Below, piece by piece: positions 44,172-53,385 of a stretch of 53,462 nt of DNA (its first letter is position 1; every line of letters begins with the position of its first letter). Origin of the DNA: an uncultured Litoreibacter sp. (GTDB taxonomy: Bacteria > Pseudomonadota > Alphaproteobacteria > Rhodobacterales > Rhodobacteraceae); contig CALHHY010000013.1 in assembly GCA_938030665.1 (NCBI GenBank), forward strand, positions 1 through 53,462, written 5' to 3'. The position numbers and the translations under genes were made by a program. A model generated the notes under the pieces. The model had not been told where the DNA came from. It saw only the letters and a list, made by a program, of their open reading frames with translations, and did not search any database.

Positions 44172-45979
44172 TCTTCCGTTTTCGGCTTCGGTTTGAAGCT
44201 GGCCCGGATGTTGCCAAACAGGTCTGGCTTATAGCCCTGGCTGCGCATGATTGCGTATTGCTGGATGAAGGTGATGACGTTGTTGGCGATCCAGTAGACG
44301 ACCAAACCGCTTGCGAAGCTGCCCAGCATGAACATGAAAACCCAAGGCATCCAGGCAAAGATCATAGCCTGTGTCGGATCAGTGGGCGCCGGGTTCAGCT
44401 TTTGCTGAAGCCACATGGAGACACCAAGGATAAGCGGCAGGACGCCAATAAAGATGAGCGCCATCAACGATCCCGGCTCTGGGGACCCCAAGGGCAGCAG
44501 GCCAAAAAAGTTCATGATTGATGTCGGATCGGGCGCTGAGAGGTCCTGGAACGGGCCGAACCATGGGGCGTGGCGCAGTTCGATAGTGACGAAAATCACT
44601 TTGTAGAGCGAAAAGAAGATCGGGATCTGCAATAAGATTGGCAGGCAGCCCGCGGCCGGATTTACCTTGTTGTCCTTATAGAGCTTCATCATGCCCTGCT
44701 GCATCTTCTGGCGGTCGTCGCCGGCGCTTTCTTTGAGCTTCTCCATTTCGGGCTGGAGCTCTTTCATCTTTGCCATGGAGACGTAGGATTTATAAGCCAG
44801 CGGCAGCAGGATAGCTTTGATCAGAAGGGTCAGAACAATGATGGCCCAACCCATATTGCCAATCAGGGCGTTCAGCCAGTGCAGCACCCGAAAGATCGGC
44901 TTGGTTAGTATCGCAAACCAACCCCAGTCGATGCTCTCGATGAACTTGGTGACACCGTTATCTTGATAGTTGCGAATGGTCTCCCATTCCTTTGCGCCCG
45001 CAAAAAGCATTGTGTTCACTTCCGCCGAAGCGCCGGGCGCAACGGTCAGGGCGTCTTGCCACAGCTCGGTTCGGTAGGTGTTGAAGCCGGGATAGAATTT
45101 CGTGACTGTCGTCGCGGGTTTACCCTGCTCCGGTATCAGCGTGGTCATCCAGTTCTTGTCGGTGAACCCGACCCAGCCATCTTCCGTCAGTTGCACCCGT
45201 TCGGAATCGTTGTCATTTGGCCGGTCTTTGCTAAGGTCGGCGATGTCGTCATAGTCGATCTCGTCAAGGCGCCCATTGGTCAGCCGCACAACCCCCTCAT
45301 GCAAAATGAAAAAGCCGATAACCTCGGGCTCGCCGTGGCGGGCGATATAGGAATAGGGGAACAGCTCAACAGCCTCAGCGCCCGTATTTTCGACCGATTG
45401 CGTGATCGAGAACATGAATTTCTCGTCAATCTCGATATTGCGGCGGAAAATCAGACCGCTGTCGTTGTCCCAACGCAGAGTGACGGGGCTGCCTGGTGAC
45501 AGGACATCGCCGGTCTCTACCGACCAAAGGGTGCTTTTGTCTGGGACCTGGTCTGCAGGAATGTCCCCGGCTGGTACCCAGCCCTGCAGCGCGTAATAGG
45601 CGTTGTCCTTGGTTTCGGGGATCAACAAGGTCACGATGTCGGAGTCCGCCTCAATCGTCTCGTTGTAGGATTTCAGAGAGAGGTCGTCGATGCGCCCCCC
45701 CAGCAAGGTCAACGACCCTGACAGTTCGGGCGAGTCGATCTTGACCCGCGGCGCATCTTCAAGCGCAGTTGCTTCCGCGGTTAGTGGGGCAGTTTGCGGG
45801 GTAGCGCCATCAGCGCGGGGCGGCGCGGTGACGCCTGCACTTTGGACCTGCTCCGAGCTGCCGTTTTGCGCGATTGGGTCCACAACTTGGTCTTCGGGTG
45901 GGAAGATAAAAAACCAAACCATGATGACAAGGAAGCTCAACGCCGTTGCAAGGATGAGGTTCTTGTTCTGGTCGTCCAT
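44168..45979 (-). CDS. yidC: YidC membrane protein insertase
   Basis: This 603-residue protein has an N-terminal helix (LILATALSFLVIMVWFFIF), a large periplasmic beta domain and the C-terminal insertase core of five helices, with PLAYKSYVSMAKMKELQPEM and AAGCLPILLQIPIFFSLYKV. It inserts membrane proteins with or without Sec. The ATG at 45979 is chosen because MDDQNKNLIL is the family start. An EAL gene and ttcA separate it from yidD. Confidence 0.95.
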   Translation of the reverse strand: MDDQNKNLILATALSFLVIMVWFFIFPPEDQVVDPIAQNGSSEQVQSAGVTAPPRADGATPQTAPLTAEATALEDAPRVKIDSPELSGSLTLLGGRIDDLSLKSYNETIEADSDIVTLLIPETKDNAYYALQGWVPAGDIPADQVPDKSTLWSVETGDVLSPGSPVTLRWDNDSGLIFRRNIEIDEKFMFSITQSVENTGAEAVELFPYSYIARHGEPEVIGFFILHEGVVRLTNGRLDEIDYDDIADLSKDRPNDNDSERVQLTEDGWVGFTDKNWMTTLIPEQGKPATTVTKFYPGFNTYRTELWQDALTVAPGASAEVNTMLFAGAKEWETIRNYQDNGVTKFIESIDWGWFAILTKPIFRVLHWLNALIGNMGWAIIVLTLLIKAILLPLAYKSYVSMAKMKELQPEMEKLKESAGDDRQKMQQGMMKLYKDNKVNPAAGCLPILLQIPIFFSLYKVIFVTIELRHAPWFGPFQDLSAPDPTSIMNFFGLLPLGSPEPGSLMALIFIGVLPLILGVSMWLQQKLNPAPTDPTQAMIFAWMPWVFMFMLGSFASGLVVYWIANNVITFIQQYAIMRSQGYKPDLFGNIRASFKPKPKTEE

Positions 45980-46093
45980 TTTGTACGCCACCATTTGCTG
46001 TCTCTGGTGGGCTAGGTTCAATAGGCTGGGGCTTCTGAGGTCAAGCGGTTTTCACGTGATTGAGACGCCGCGTCGCTATAAAAAAAAGGTACT

Positions 46094-47626
46094 TTAGACG
46101 GCCTTCTTGCCGAAGAACGGTGTGATCGACACACTGCTTTGGTGTTCGCTGATCCAACTGGCCGTTTCATCAAAAGGCATCGGGCGTGCGATGACGAAGC
46201 CTTGCAGGTGATTGCAGCCAAGTTGGGACAGAATTGACTGCTCTCCTATATTCTCGACGCCTTCAGCCAAGGTCTCGATTCCGAGGCGTTCACCAAGGCC
46301 GATTATGGCCGCGATCATTCTTTGCTGCTCTGGGTCAGTGTCCGCACTGGCAACGAAGGAGCGGTCGATTTTGATGCGATCAACCGCGAAGCGCCGAATG
46401 TTGGAGAGGGAGGCATGCCCGGTGCCGAAATCATCAAGATCGATTCGGAAGCCTTGAGAACCCAGGGCACGGATGTTGCGGGTGACAATGTCATCGTCAT
46501 GTTCAGAGATGACCGTTTCGAGGATCTCTACCGTCAGGCGTGACGGGTCTACTTCAAAACGGTCAACATCCCATTTGATCCGTTCAACCAGACTTGGGTT
46601 GCGCAGTTCCTGCGTCGCGAAATTGACGGCGACGGAAGGAACATAAAGGCCAGCCTTGTCCCAGGAGACCAGCGCACGAAGCGCGTGATTAAGCGTGACT
46701 TCGCCAAGTTCCTCAAGCTTGTTGGCCGCCTCCAAAGCGGGCAGAAACGCGCTTGGGGGAAGGGTGCCCTTGACGGGATGCTCCCATCGGGCAAGGGCCT
46801 CAAAACCTGTGATCTCACCGGTATCGGTCGAGATTTGCGGCTGAAACCATGGTCTGATCTCACCATTGCGCAGCGCGGCCAGCACTGTTTCGGACGTCGC
46901 CGTATCGATTGGTTTGGCGGTTCTGTAGGAAAACCCACGGATCGCGCGCGGGGCGTTCTGCAATGCTTCATCAAGCGCAGATTTGGCTGCGCCAAGCATT
47001 GCTTCACCGGTGCGTTCCGGCGCGCGCGCATCTATACAAAAACCGGCAGATATGGTCAGATGGACGACGTCATTGTCCAGCTGAATCGGGTCGGAGGCGA
47101 TTTGTTCGAGCCGTTCGCATAGGGTGAGGACCGCACTTGTTTCCGGCGCCCGGACGGAGCTGATCAGCATGGCGAAGCTTCTCATTGATAGGCGCGCAAT
47201 TTCGTCGCCTGAGCGCAACACCGAATTCATCCGATATGCCAGTTCGGTAACCGCTCGCTCAACTGACGCACTGTCCCATTCCTCAGACACCTCGTCTAAG
47301 TTATCGATGGCGATAGCGATGCATGCCGTTTTCTTCACGGTTGCCTCGTCAAGAAGCTCGCGGTCAAGAAGGCGGATCAAGCGATCTTCGTCGCTGATCG
47401 TGGAAGCAAAAAGCGGCGGTAGCCGGCGCTTCCCGCTGATCAGGCTAAATATGACAAGCAAAAAGGGGGTGCCGCCTGCCAAAGCCAACAAAGCGGTGTA
47501 GGCCTCACCGATATAGGCCGCGACTGACCCGATCACCATCGCTGACCAAATGAACCGCATAGTGGGACTGTCAGAGCGCAGCGCCTGACTGGCAATGTTC
47601 TGTCGCAATGTGGTCAGATCGGTCAT
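46094..47626 (-). CDS. Membrane-associated EAL phosphodiesterase with degenerate GGDEF domain
   Basis: This 510-residue protein has two N-terminal helices (about residues 25-63). Next is a GGDEF-like domain (about 80-240) whose active site reads ARLSMRSFAML instead of GGDEF, so cyclase activity is not expected. An EAL domain follows (about 255-495) with E276 in FEALARWEHP, LDDFGTGHASL, KIDRSFV and AEGVE intact. It should hydrolyse cyclic di-GMP. It is inserted between ttcA and yidC. Confidence 0.92.
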   Translation of the reverse strand: MTDLTTLRQNIASQALRSDSPTMRFIWSAMVIGSVAAYIGEAYTALLALAGGTPFLLVIFSLISGKRRLPPLFASTISDEDRLIRLLDRELLDEATVKKTACIAIAIDNLDEVSEEWDSASVERAVTELAYRMNSVLRSGDEIARLSMRSFAMLISSVRAPETSAVLTLCERLEQIASDPIQLDNDVVHLTISAGFCIDARAPERTGEAMLGAAKSALDEALQNAPRAIRGFSYRTAKPIDTATSETVLAALRNGEIRPWFQPQISTDTGEITGFEALARWEHPVKGTLPPSAFLPALEAANKLEELGEVTLNHALRALVSWDKAGLYVPSVAVNFATQELRNPSLVERIKWDVDRFEVDPSRLTVEILETVISEHDDDIVTRNIRALGSQGFRIDLDDFGTGHASLSNIRRFAVDRIKIDRSFVASADTDPEQQRMIAAIIGLGERLGIETLAEGVENIGEQSILSQLGCNHLQGFVIARPMPFDETASWISEHQSSVSITPFFGKKAV

Positions 47627-47680
47627 ATCGCACCTGGTAAACTACCAGCTCACGTCTAATCCGATTTCGCTCAGGATAAG

Positions 47681-48550
47681 TTAATGCGTATCGCCCAGTT
47701 GCGGAGCATTTTCATCTTTTTCAGCATTCCCGGCAACAAGCCCCTGAAAATCAAAGAGCTTCGGGTCAAGAAGATGCGAGGGGCGTGCGTTCATCAGCGC
47801 CCGGAAAATCTTCTGCCGCCGCCCTGGCGCGGCGGCTTCCCAACCATCCAGCAGGGCTTTGATGTTTTGGCGCTGCAATCCGTCCTGAGACCCACATAAA
47901 TCGCAGGGGATGATCGGATAATTCATCGCGGCGGCAAAGCGGGCGCAGTCTTCTTCAGCGATGTACGCAAGCGGGCGGTAGACGAACAGGTCCCCCTCTT
48001 CATTCAGAAGCTTTGGGGGCATCGTTGCCAGCCGTGAGCCGTGGAAGAGATTAAGAAAAAACGTCTCCAGGATGTCGTCGCGGTGATGCCCAAGAACGAC
48101 GGCGGTGCAGCCTTCCTCCCGCGCGATGCGGTAGAGATTGCCGCGTCTCAGCCTTGAGCAAAGCGCGCACATCGTGCGACCCGCGGGCACTTTGTCGACC
48201 ACAATGGAATAGGTATCCTGATATTCGACCCGGTGCGGCACTTTCATGCGATCCAGAAATTCAGGCAGGACGGTCGCCGGGAAATTCGGCTGGCCCTGAT
48301 CAAGGTTGCACGCCAGGATATCGACGGGCAGCAGGCCGCGCCACTGCAGTTCGGTCAGCGCGGCAAGCAGCGTGTAGCTGTCCTTGCCGCCAGACAGGCA
48401 AACCAGCCACTTCGCGCCGCGCTCCACCATGCCAAAATCGTCAATGGCCGCCCGCGTGTCGCGGATGATGCGCTTGCGCAGCTTCTTGAACTCGGTGGTC
48501 GAGGGGGCGCCGTAGAACAGCGGGTGTATGTCGTCGGGCTCATCCAGCAT
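47681..48550 (-). CDS. ttcA: TtcA, tRNA 2-thiocytidine synthetase
   Basis: This 289-residue PP-loop enzyme has [12 protein letters not shown] and the two CxxC pairs [11 protein letters not shown] and [12 protein letters not shown] that hold a 4Fe-4S cluster. It thiolates cytidine 32 of certain tRNAs. Its start lies 50 bases after yidD. Confidence 0.94.
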   Translation of the reverse strand: MLDEPDDIHPLFYGAPSTTEFKKLRKRIIRDTRAAIDDFGMVERGAKWLVCLSGGKDSYTLLAALTELQWRGLLPVDILACNLDQGQPNFPATVLPEFLDRMKVPHRVEYQDTYSIVVDKVPAGRTMCALCSRLRRGNLYRIAREEGCTAVVLGHHRDDILETFFLNLFHGSRLATMPPKLLNEEGDLFVYRPLAYIAEEDCARFAAAMNYPIIPCDLCGSQDGLQRQNIKALLDGWEAAAPGRRQKIFRALMNARPSHLLDPKLFDFQGLVAGNAEKDENAPQLGDTH

Positions 48551-48600
48551 GGCGGCGTTTATAGGCTGGGTGAGATGCTGGGGAAAGCGCGAACTAGTCG

Positions 48601-48837
48601 TTAATCCCGTTTGCGCGGTGGCGGCACGTCATCGATCCCCATGCCGCCCCAGGGGTGACAGCGCAAGACGCGCTTGGCCGCGAGCCAGCTGCCGCGCAGA
48701 GCGCCATGTTTTTCTAAAGCCTGCATCGCGTAGGCGGAGCATGTCGGATCATAGCGGCAGTTAAAGCCCACGTAAGAGCTGAAGGTCTTGCGGTAGAACC
48801 GCACGGGCAGGGAGATGACAAAGGCCAGTGGCGTCAT
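48601..48837 (-). CDS. yidD: YidD membrane protein insertion efficiency factor
   Basis: This 78-residue protein has the family motifs [20 protein letters not shown] and RCHPWGGMG. It sits between rnpA and yidC as in most bacteria. It is translationally coupled to rnpA (ATGA). Confidence 0.95.
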   Translation of the reverse strand: MTPLAFVISLPVRFYRKTFSSYVGFNCRYDPTCSAYAMQALEKHGALRGSWLAAKRVLRCHPWGGMGIDDVPPPRKRD

Positions 48838-49217
48838 GCGTGGACCTTGGCGAGCGCTTTGGACAGATCCTGCTGAAGCAATGCGAAATCCCGCGCGGCT
48901 GTCTCTGTTGCGCGCCCAATCAGCACGTAATCAAAGCCGGGGTGCGCCATTTGGGGGAGCACAAGGCGGGCCACCTCCCGCAGGCGGCGCTTGGCACGGT
49001 TGCGCGCCACCGCATTGCCAACTTTTTTAGAGCAGGTAAAGCCCAGCCGGACCGTCGCAACCTTATCCTGCCTGTCGCGCGCCTGAAGCAGAAAAGCCGG
49101 GCTGCCTGCGCGCTTGGCTCTGGCCGCCCGCAGAAAATCTGCGCGGTTCTTCAGGGTCTCGATCTTGAGGGGCAGCGGTGCGCCGGATGGTAGGCAAACG
49201 GAAACCGCCGGCGGCAT
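48834..49217 (-). CDS. rnpA: Ribonuclease P protein component
   Basis: This 127-residue protein has the RNP motif (VARNRAKRRLREVARL) and the N-terminal LKNRADFLRAARAKR. The ATG at 49217 is chosen; a long open extension upstream is antisense-like sequence over rpmH and not conserved. It binds the P RNA in tRNA 5' processing. Confidence 0.92.
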   Translation of the reverse strand: MPPAVSVCLPSGAPLPLKIETLKNRADFLRAARAKRAGSPAFLLQARDRQDKVATVRLGFTCSKKVGNAVARNRAKRRLREVARLVLPQMAHPGFDYVLIGRATETAARDFALLQQDLSKALAKVHA

Positions 49218-49291
49218 CTGCACGGCCGGAACTTGTTGTCCTGCCTCGCGTGCCACCGGCGGTTTCAAATCATCGCAGAAATCGGAAGCGC

Positions 49292-49429
49292 TTACGCGCT
49301 CAGCGATTTCCGGCCTTTGGCGCGGCGCGCGTTCAGGATTTTGCGGCCAGCTTTGGTTGCCATGCGCGCACGAAACCCGTGGCGGTGCTTGCGAACCAGG
49401 TTCGACGGCTGGAATGTACGTTTGCTCAT
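49292..49429 (-). CDS. rpmH: Ribosomal protein bL34
   Basis: This 45-residue protein starts [19 protein letters not shown] and continues [20 protein letters not shown], ending KSLSA. It is the classic head of the rpmH-rnpA operon, 74 bases before rnpA. GGCTCCC/GGAGGC purines precede its ATG. Confidence 0.97.
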   Translation of the reverse strand: MSKRTFQPSNLVRKHRHGFRARMATKAGRKILNARRAKGRKSLSA

Positions 49430-49740
49430 CGGGAGCCTCCTTGCGGGTAAGGGCCCTGAATCCCGCGGATTCGATGCCCAATCACATCTCGAACCCGCCT
49501 ATTAGAGGGGCCACGACAGTGCGTCAACGCCCTTAAAGGCCACCGAGCGTCGGTTTCTGCAACATTCGCCATAGAAACGCACAGCATATCGCCGATTTCT
49601 GTACAGAACCCGTCCTTTTAATGCCAATTTCACCGTTCATTTGTCACAGGTCATCAACCCGACGTGATGCAACTACCCCGAAGCGATTGGATTGTGCATG
49701 TACCACTTAAGCAAGTTACACCCGACGAGGATCTCTGACC
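49430..49740. other. 311-base divergent gap between rpmH and the TMEM64 gene
   Basis: This holds the rpmH promoter and the promoter of the plus-strand TMEM64 gene. No DnaA boxes of the TTATCCACA type are seen, so I do not place the replication origin here. No RNA gene or open frame is supported. Confidence 0.5.
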
Positions 49741-50475
49741 GTGACCGACATGACGCAAATGAATGAGAAGTCCGCGCTGCAGCGCCGGCTTCCGATTATT
49801 ATCGTGGGTTTAGCCGCGCTGCTTGGCGCGTTTTTCCTGCGCGACTACCTCAGCTTTGACGCATTGCGGGAGAACCGCGAATCTTTGATCGCTTTTCGCG
49901 ACGAAAATTACATTCTGTCAGTGCTGATCTTCATTGCAGTTTATGTGGTGATCGTGGCCTTTTCGCTGCCCGGTGCTGCTATTGCGACGCTGACCGGCGG
50001 TTTCCTCTTCGCTACCTTCCCGGGCGCACTATATAATGTGACTGCCGCTACCATCGGCGCCCTGGCGATTTTCACCGCCGCGCGGGTCGGGTTTGGCGAT
50101 AAGCTGGCTGACCGGATGGAAACCGGCTCCGGGATCGTGAAGCGCATCAAGGACGGCATTGACGAAAACCAGTGGTCGGTTCTGTTCCTGATCCGCCTTG
50201 TCCCTGCCGTCCCCTTCTTTGTGGCCAATCTTGTGCCTGCGCTGGTGGATGTCCCTTACCGCCGCTTTGTCATCTCGACGTTCCTCGGCATTATCCCCGG
50301 CTCGGTTGTCTATACGTCCGTCGGTGCGGGCCTTGGCGAAGTGTTCGAGCGGGGCGAAACTCCCAACTTGGGCATCATCTTCGAGCCGCATATCCTGCTG
50401 CCGATCCTTGGCCTCTGTGCGCTTGCGGCGCTGCCGATGGTCCTTAAAGCTGTCCGCGGTAAAGAAGGTATCTGA
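49741..50475 (+). CDS. TVP38/TMEM64 family membrane protein
   Basis: This 244-residue protein has about five membrane helices and the family core VAFSLPGAAIATLTGGFLF, LFLIRLVPAVPFFVANLV and TFLGIIPGSVVYTSVGAGLG. The family (related to DedA) is linked to lipid handling or small-ion transport. The start is GTG 49741 after GACGAGGA, or ATG 49750. The oxidoreductase gene begins three bases after its stop, a pairing seen in many bacteria. Confidence 0.9.
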   Translation: MTDMTQMNEKSALQRRLPIIIVGLAALLGAFFLRDYLSFDALRENRESLIAFRDENYILSVLIFIAVYVVIVAFSLPGAAIATLTGGFLFATFPGALYNVTAATIGALAIFTAARVGFGDKLADRMETGSGIVKRIKDGIDENQWSVLFLIRLVPAVPFFVANLVPALVDVPYRRFVISTFLGIIPGSVVYTSVGAGLGEVFERGETPNLGIIFEPHILLPILGLCALAALPMVLKAVRGKEGI

Positions 50476-50478
50476 TCC

Positions 50479-51897
50479 ATGAGTAAGATTGAAACTGATC
50501 TGCTGGTCATTGGGGCCGGCTCCGGAGGGCTGTCTGTGGCTGCTGGTGCGGTGCAGATGGGGGCAAAAGTCGTCCTGCTGGAAGACCATAAAATGGGCGG
50601 CGACTGCCTGAACTATGGCTGTGTCCCCTCCAAGGCGCTGATCGCGGCGGGCAAACAGGCCCACGCCATGCGGCATGGCGCCAAGTTTGGCGTTGCCAAC
50701 GTAGAGCCACAAGTGGATTACGCCGCCGCGAAGGACCACGTGAACAAGGTTATCGCCACCATCGAGCCGCATGACAGCGTCGAACGCTTCGAAGGCCTAG
50801 GTGTCCACGTCATTCAGGAGCGCGGCCGGTTTATCGACGAAAACACCGTGCAGGCAGGTGAACATCAGATTACCGCGCGCCGGGTTGTCATCGCCACCGG
50901 CTCTGCCCCTTTCGTGCCGCCGATCCCGGGGCTCGACAAAGTACCTTACCTGACCAATGAAAGTCTTTGGGATCTGCGCGACCTGCCGGAGCATCTGCTG
51001 GTCGTTGGCGGCGGCCCGATTGGGATCGAAATGGCACAGGCCCACTTGCGGCTTGGCTCCAAGGTGACGGTCATTGAGGGCGCGAAAGCCATGGGTAAGG
51101 ACGACCCGGAGCTCGCAGCCATCGTGCTGGACCGGATGCGCGACGAGGGCATGGTCATCGAAGAAGACGCCATGGCCGAAGAGATCAGCGGCACCGCAGG
51201 CGACATCACGGTCAAGGCCAAGGATGGCCGGGTTTTCAACGGGACCCATATTCTGATTGCCGTGGGCCGGTCGGCAAATGTCGGCGACCTTGGGCTGGAA
51301 GAGGCCAAGATCAAGCATGACCGTGGCGGTATCAAGGTCGATGCAGGGATGCGAACGTCGAACAAGAAGGTCTACGCCATCGGTGACGTTGCGGGCCAGC
51401 TGCAATTTACTCATGTGGCAGGCTATCATGCGGGCGTTGTCATTCGCTCCATCCTGTTTGGGCTACCCTCCAAGGCGAAGCAGGGGCACCTTCCGTGGGC
51501 CACCTATACTGATCCGGAGCTGGCGCAGGTTGGCCTGACCGAGGCACAGGCCCGCAAAAAGCATGTGGGCAAAGTGGAAATTGCCCGGTTCGAATTTCAC
51601 GAAAACGACCGCGCGATTGCCGAGGGCAAAACCACCGGCCTGATCAAGGTGATGGTGGTGGGCGGCAAACCTGTCGGGGCCTCCATTGTGGGGGCATCCG
51701 CCGGCGACCTGATCGGCGTCTGGGCTCTGGCAATCGCCAATAGTCTAAAGATGAGCCAAGTTGCCGGCATGGTTGCGCCTTATCCGACCCTGGGCGAGGT
51801 TAGCAAACGGGCGGCGGGGGCGTATTTCTCCCCTAGACTGTTTGAAAGCCCGATGGTCAAACGGGTCGTGGGTTTGGTACAGCGGTATCTGCCGTAG
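50479..51897 (+). CDS. FAD-dependent disulfide oxidoreductase (mercuric reductase/dihydrolipoamide dehydrogenase-like)
   Basis: This 472-residue flavoprotein has LLVIGAGSGGLSVAAGA (FAD) and the redox pair C43/C48 in GGDCLNYGCVPSK. It also has LLVVGGGPIGIEMAQ (NAD(P)H) and YAIGDVAG. The dimer-interface segment reads APYPTLGEVSKRA, where true dihydrolipoamide dehydrogenases have AHAHPTLSE, so the acid-base His is replaced by Tyr and lipoamide is unlikely as substrate. It also lacks the N-terminal metal-binding domain of MerA. Coupling to the TMEM64 gene suggests a membrane-linked redox role. Confidence 0.88.
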   Translation: MSKIETDLLVIGAGSGGLSVAAGAVQMGAKVVLLEDHKMGGDCLNYGCVPSKALIAAGKQAHAMRHGAKFGVANVEPQVDYAAAKDHVNKVIATIEPHDSVERFEGLGVHVIQERGRFIDENTVQAGEHQITARRVVIATGSAPFVPPIPGLDKVPYLTNESLWDLRDLPEHLLVVGGGPIGIEMAQAHLRLGSKVTVIEGAKAMGKDDPELAAIVLDRMRDEGMVIEEDAMAEEISGTAGDITVKAKDGRVFNGTHILIAVGRSANVGDLGLEEAKIKHDRGGIKVDAGMRTSNKKVYAIGDVAGQLQFTHVAGYHAGVVIRSILFGLPSKAKQGHLPWATYTDPELAQVGLTEAQARKKHVGKVEIARFEFHENDRAIAEGKTTGLIKVMVVGGKPVGASIVGASAGDLIGVWALAIANSLKMSQVAGMVAPYPTLGEVSKRAAGAYFSPRLFESPMVKRVVGLVQRYLP

Positions 51898-51921
51898 TCG
51901 AGGTCAGCGGGGGAGGCACAT

Positions 51922-53313
51922 GTGATACGGTCCCTATCAGGCCGGTTTCTGATCCTGTCCATCATCTTCGTGATGGTGGCAGAAATCCTGATCTTCGTGC
52001 CCTCCATCGCCCGGTTCCGCCAGGACTACCTGTCGACGCGGGTCGAAAAGGCGCAAATCGCTTCTCTGTCGGTACTTGCGGCGGAGCGGTCGCGGATCTC
52101 GCCTGAATTGGCGCAGGAGTTGCTGGACAATGCCGGTGTCTACAATGTGGCGTTGCGCCGCGACGCTGTTAGCCAGTTGGTTCTGTCCTCCCCCGTGCCG
52201 GGACAGGTCACGACGATGGTTGATCTGCGCGACCCAACCGCACTTGAGCTGATCCGGGGGGCGCTAGCGCAATTGGCCAAACCCGGCGAAGGGGTCATCC
52301 GCGTCCTCGGGGCTCCGACTAATGCGGCGGGAAGCATGATCGATGTCACGATGCCGCAAGCCCCGCTGCGCGAGGCGATGGTAGACTACGGCCTGCGTAT
52401 CTTGGCCCTTTCGCTGGTAATTTCGGTCATTTCCGCTCTGCTTCTCTTTTTCGCGGTGCGGCGCTTCATGGTTGCGCCCGTCAAGCGCGTAGTTGAGCAT
52501 ATCGAGGTCTATGCGCAGGCCCCCGAAGACGCCCGGCGCATCATCACCCCGCAGGCCACGATTTCCGAGCTCCGCTCTGCCGAGGACGCGCTGGCCGCCA
52601 TGCAGAAGCAGCTGACCGGCGCGTTGAAGCAAAAGGAAAGACTTGCCCAGCTGGGCGGGGCCGTTGCCAAGATCAGCCACGACCTACGCAACATCCTGAC
52701 CACCGCGACGTTGCTGACCGACCGCATTGAGATGTCAGAGGACCCCGCAGTGAAGCGTACCGCGCCTAAGCTTGTGAACTCGCTCAGCCGGGCGGTCAAC
52801 CTCTGCGAGGGGACGCTGGCTTTTGGTCGCGTGGAGGAGCCGCCGCCAAGCCTTTCCATGGTAGCCCTTGCCGAGCTGGTTGATGACGTGCTTGAGGGCG
52901 AAAAGCTGTCCTCAAATGGCACCGTCGAATTCGCCGACGATGTCGAAACAGGCCTGACCGTTCGCGCCGATAGCGAGCAGCTGTTTCGGGTGCTGGGCAA
53001 CCTTGTCCGCAACGCCCGCCAGGCGATCGAGGCAACTGGAAAGCCGGGATGCATCAAGATTAGCGCGGTCGAAAGCCCTGATAGCTGGAAGATCGCCGTT
53101 TGCGATACGGGGCCGGGCCTGCCCGCAAAGGCGCAAGAGAACCTGTTTATGCCATTCGAGGGCGGGGTGCGTAAAGGTGGCACCGGACTGGGCCTCGTCA
53201 TCGCATCAGAGCTGGTTCGCGGCCATGGAGGAGAGCTGCGGCTTAGTCGCACCGATGCAACCGGCACAGAGTTCATCGTGGACCTGCCAAAACACCCGCT
53301 GGAACTCAGCTAA
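51922..53313 (+). CDS. Orphan sensor histidine kinase
   Basis: This 463-residue kinase has TM1 near residues 8-28, a periplasmic region of about 130 residues, TM2 near 160-180 and a HAMP-like linker. H253 in AKISHDLRNILTTATLL is the phospho-acceptor, and HATPase motifs NLVRNARQAIEATG, DTGPGLP and GGTGLGLVIASELV follow. GTG 51922 follows GGGGGAGGCAC. No response regulator gene is adjacent in the window, so its partner is elsewhere. It lies 24 bases after the oxidoreductase and is probably co-transcribed with it. Confidence 0.92.
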   Translation: MIRSLSGRFLILSIIFVMVAEILIFVPSIARFRQDYLSTRVEKAQIASLSVLAAERSRISPELAQELLDNAGVYNVALRRDAVSQLVLSSPVPGQVTTMVDLRDPTALELIRGALAQLAKPGEGVIRVLGAPTNAAGSMIDVTMPQAPLREAMVDYGLRILALSLVISVISALLLFFAVRRFMVAPVKRVVEHIEVYAQAPEDARRIITPQATISELRSAEDALAAMQKQLTGALKQKERLAQLGGAVAKISHDLRNILTTATLLTDRIEMSEDPAVKRTAPKLVNSLSRAVNLCEGTLAFGRVEEPPPSLSMVALAELVDDVLEGEKLSSNGTVEFADDVETGLTVRADSEQLFRVLGNLVRNARQAIEATGKPGCIKISAVESPDSWKIAVCDTGPGLPAKAQENLFMPFEGGVRKGGTGLGLVIASELVRGHGGELRLSRTDATGTEFIVDLPKHPLELS

Positions 53314-53385
53314 CGAAGCATCGCTTGTTTTTGCTGGGATTGCCCTTGCAATGCACCGGTGCCGGGGTTAGATCATGCGCCACGC

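Noticed and set aside
48834-49481. A 215-residue form of the RNase P protein
   Set aside because: The extra N-terminal part overlaps rpmH in another frame and is not conserved in RnpA. The ATG at 49217 gives the usual length.
49430-49740. Replication origin next to rpmH
   Set aside because: rpmH often lies near dnaA and oriC, but no dnaA gene, DnaA-box cluster or AT-rich unwinding region is present.
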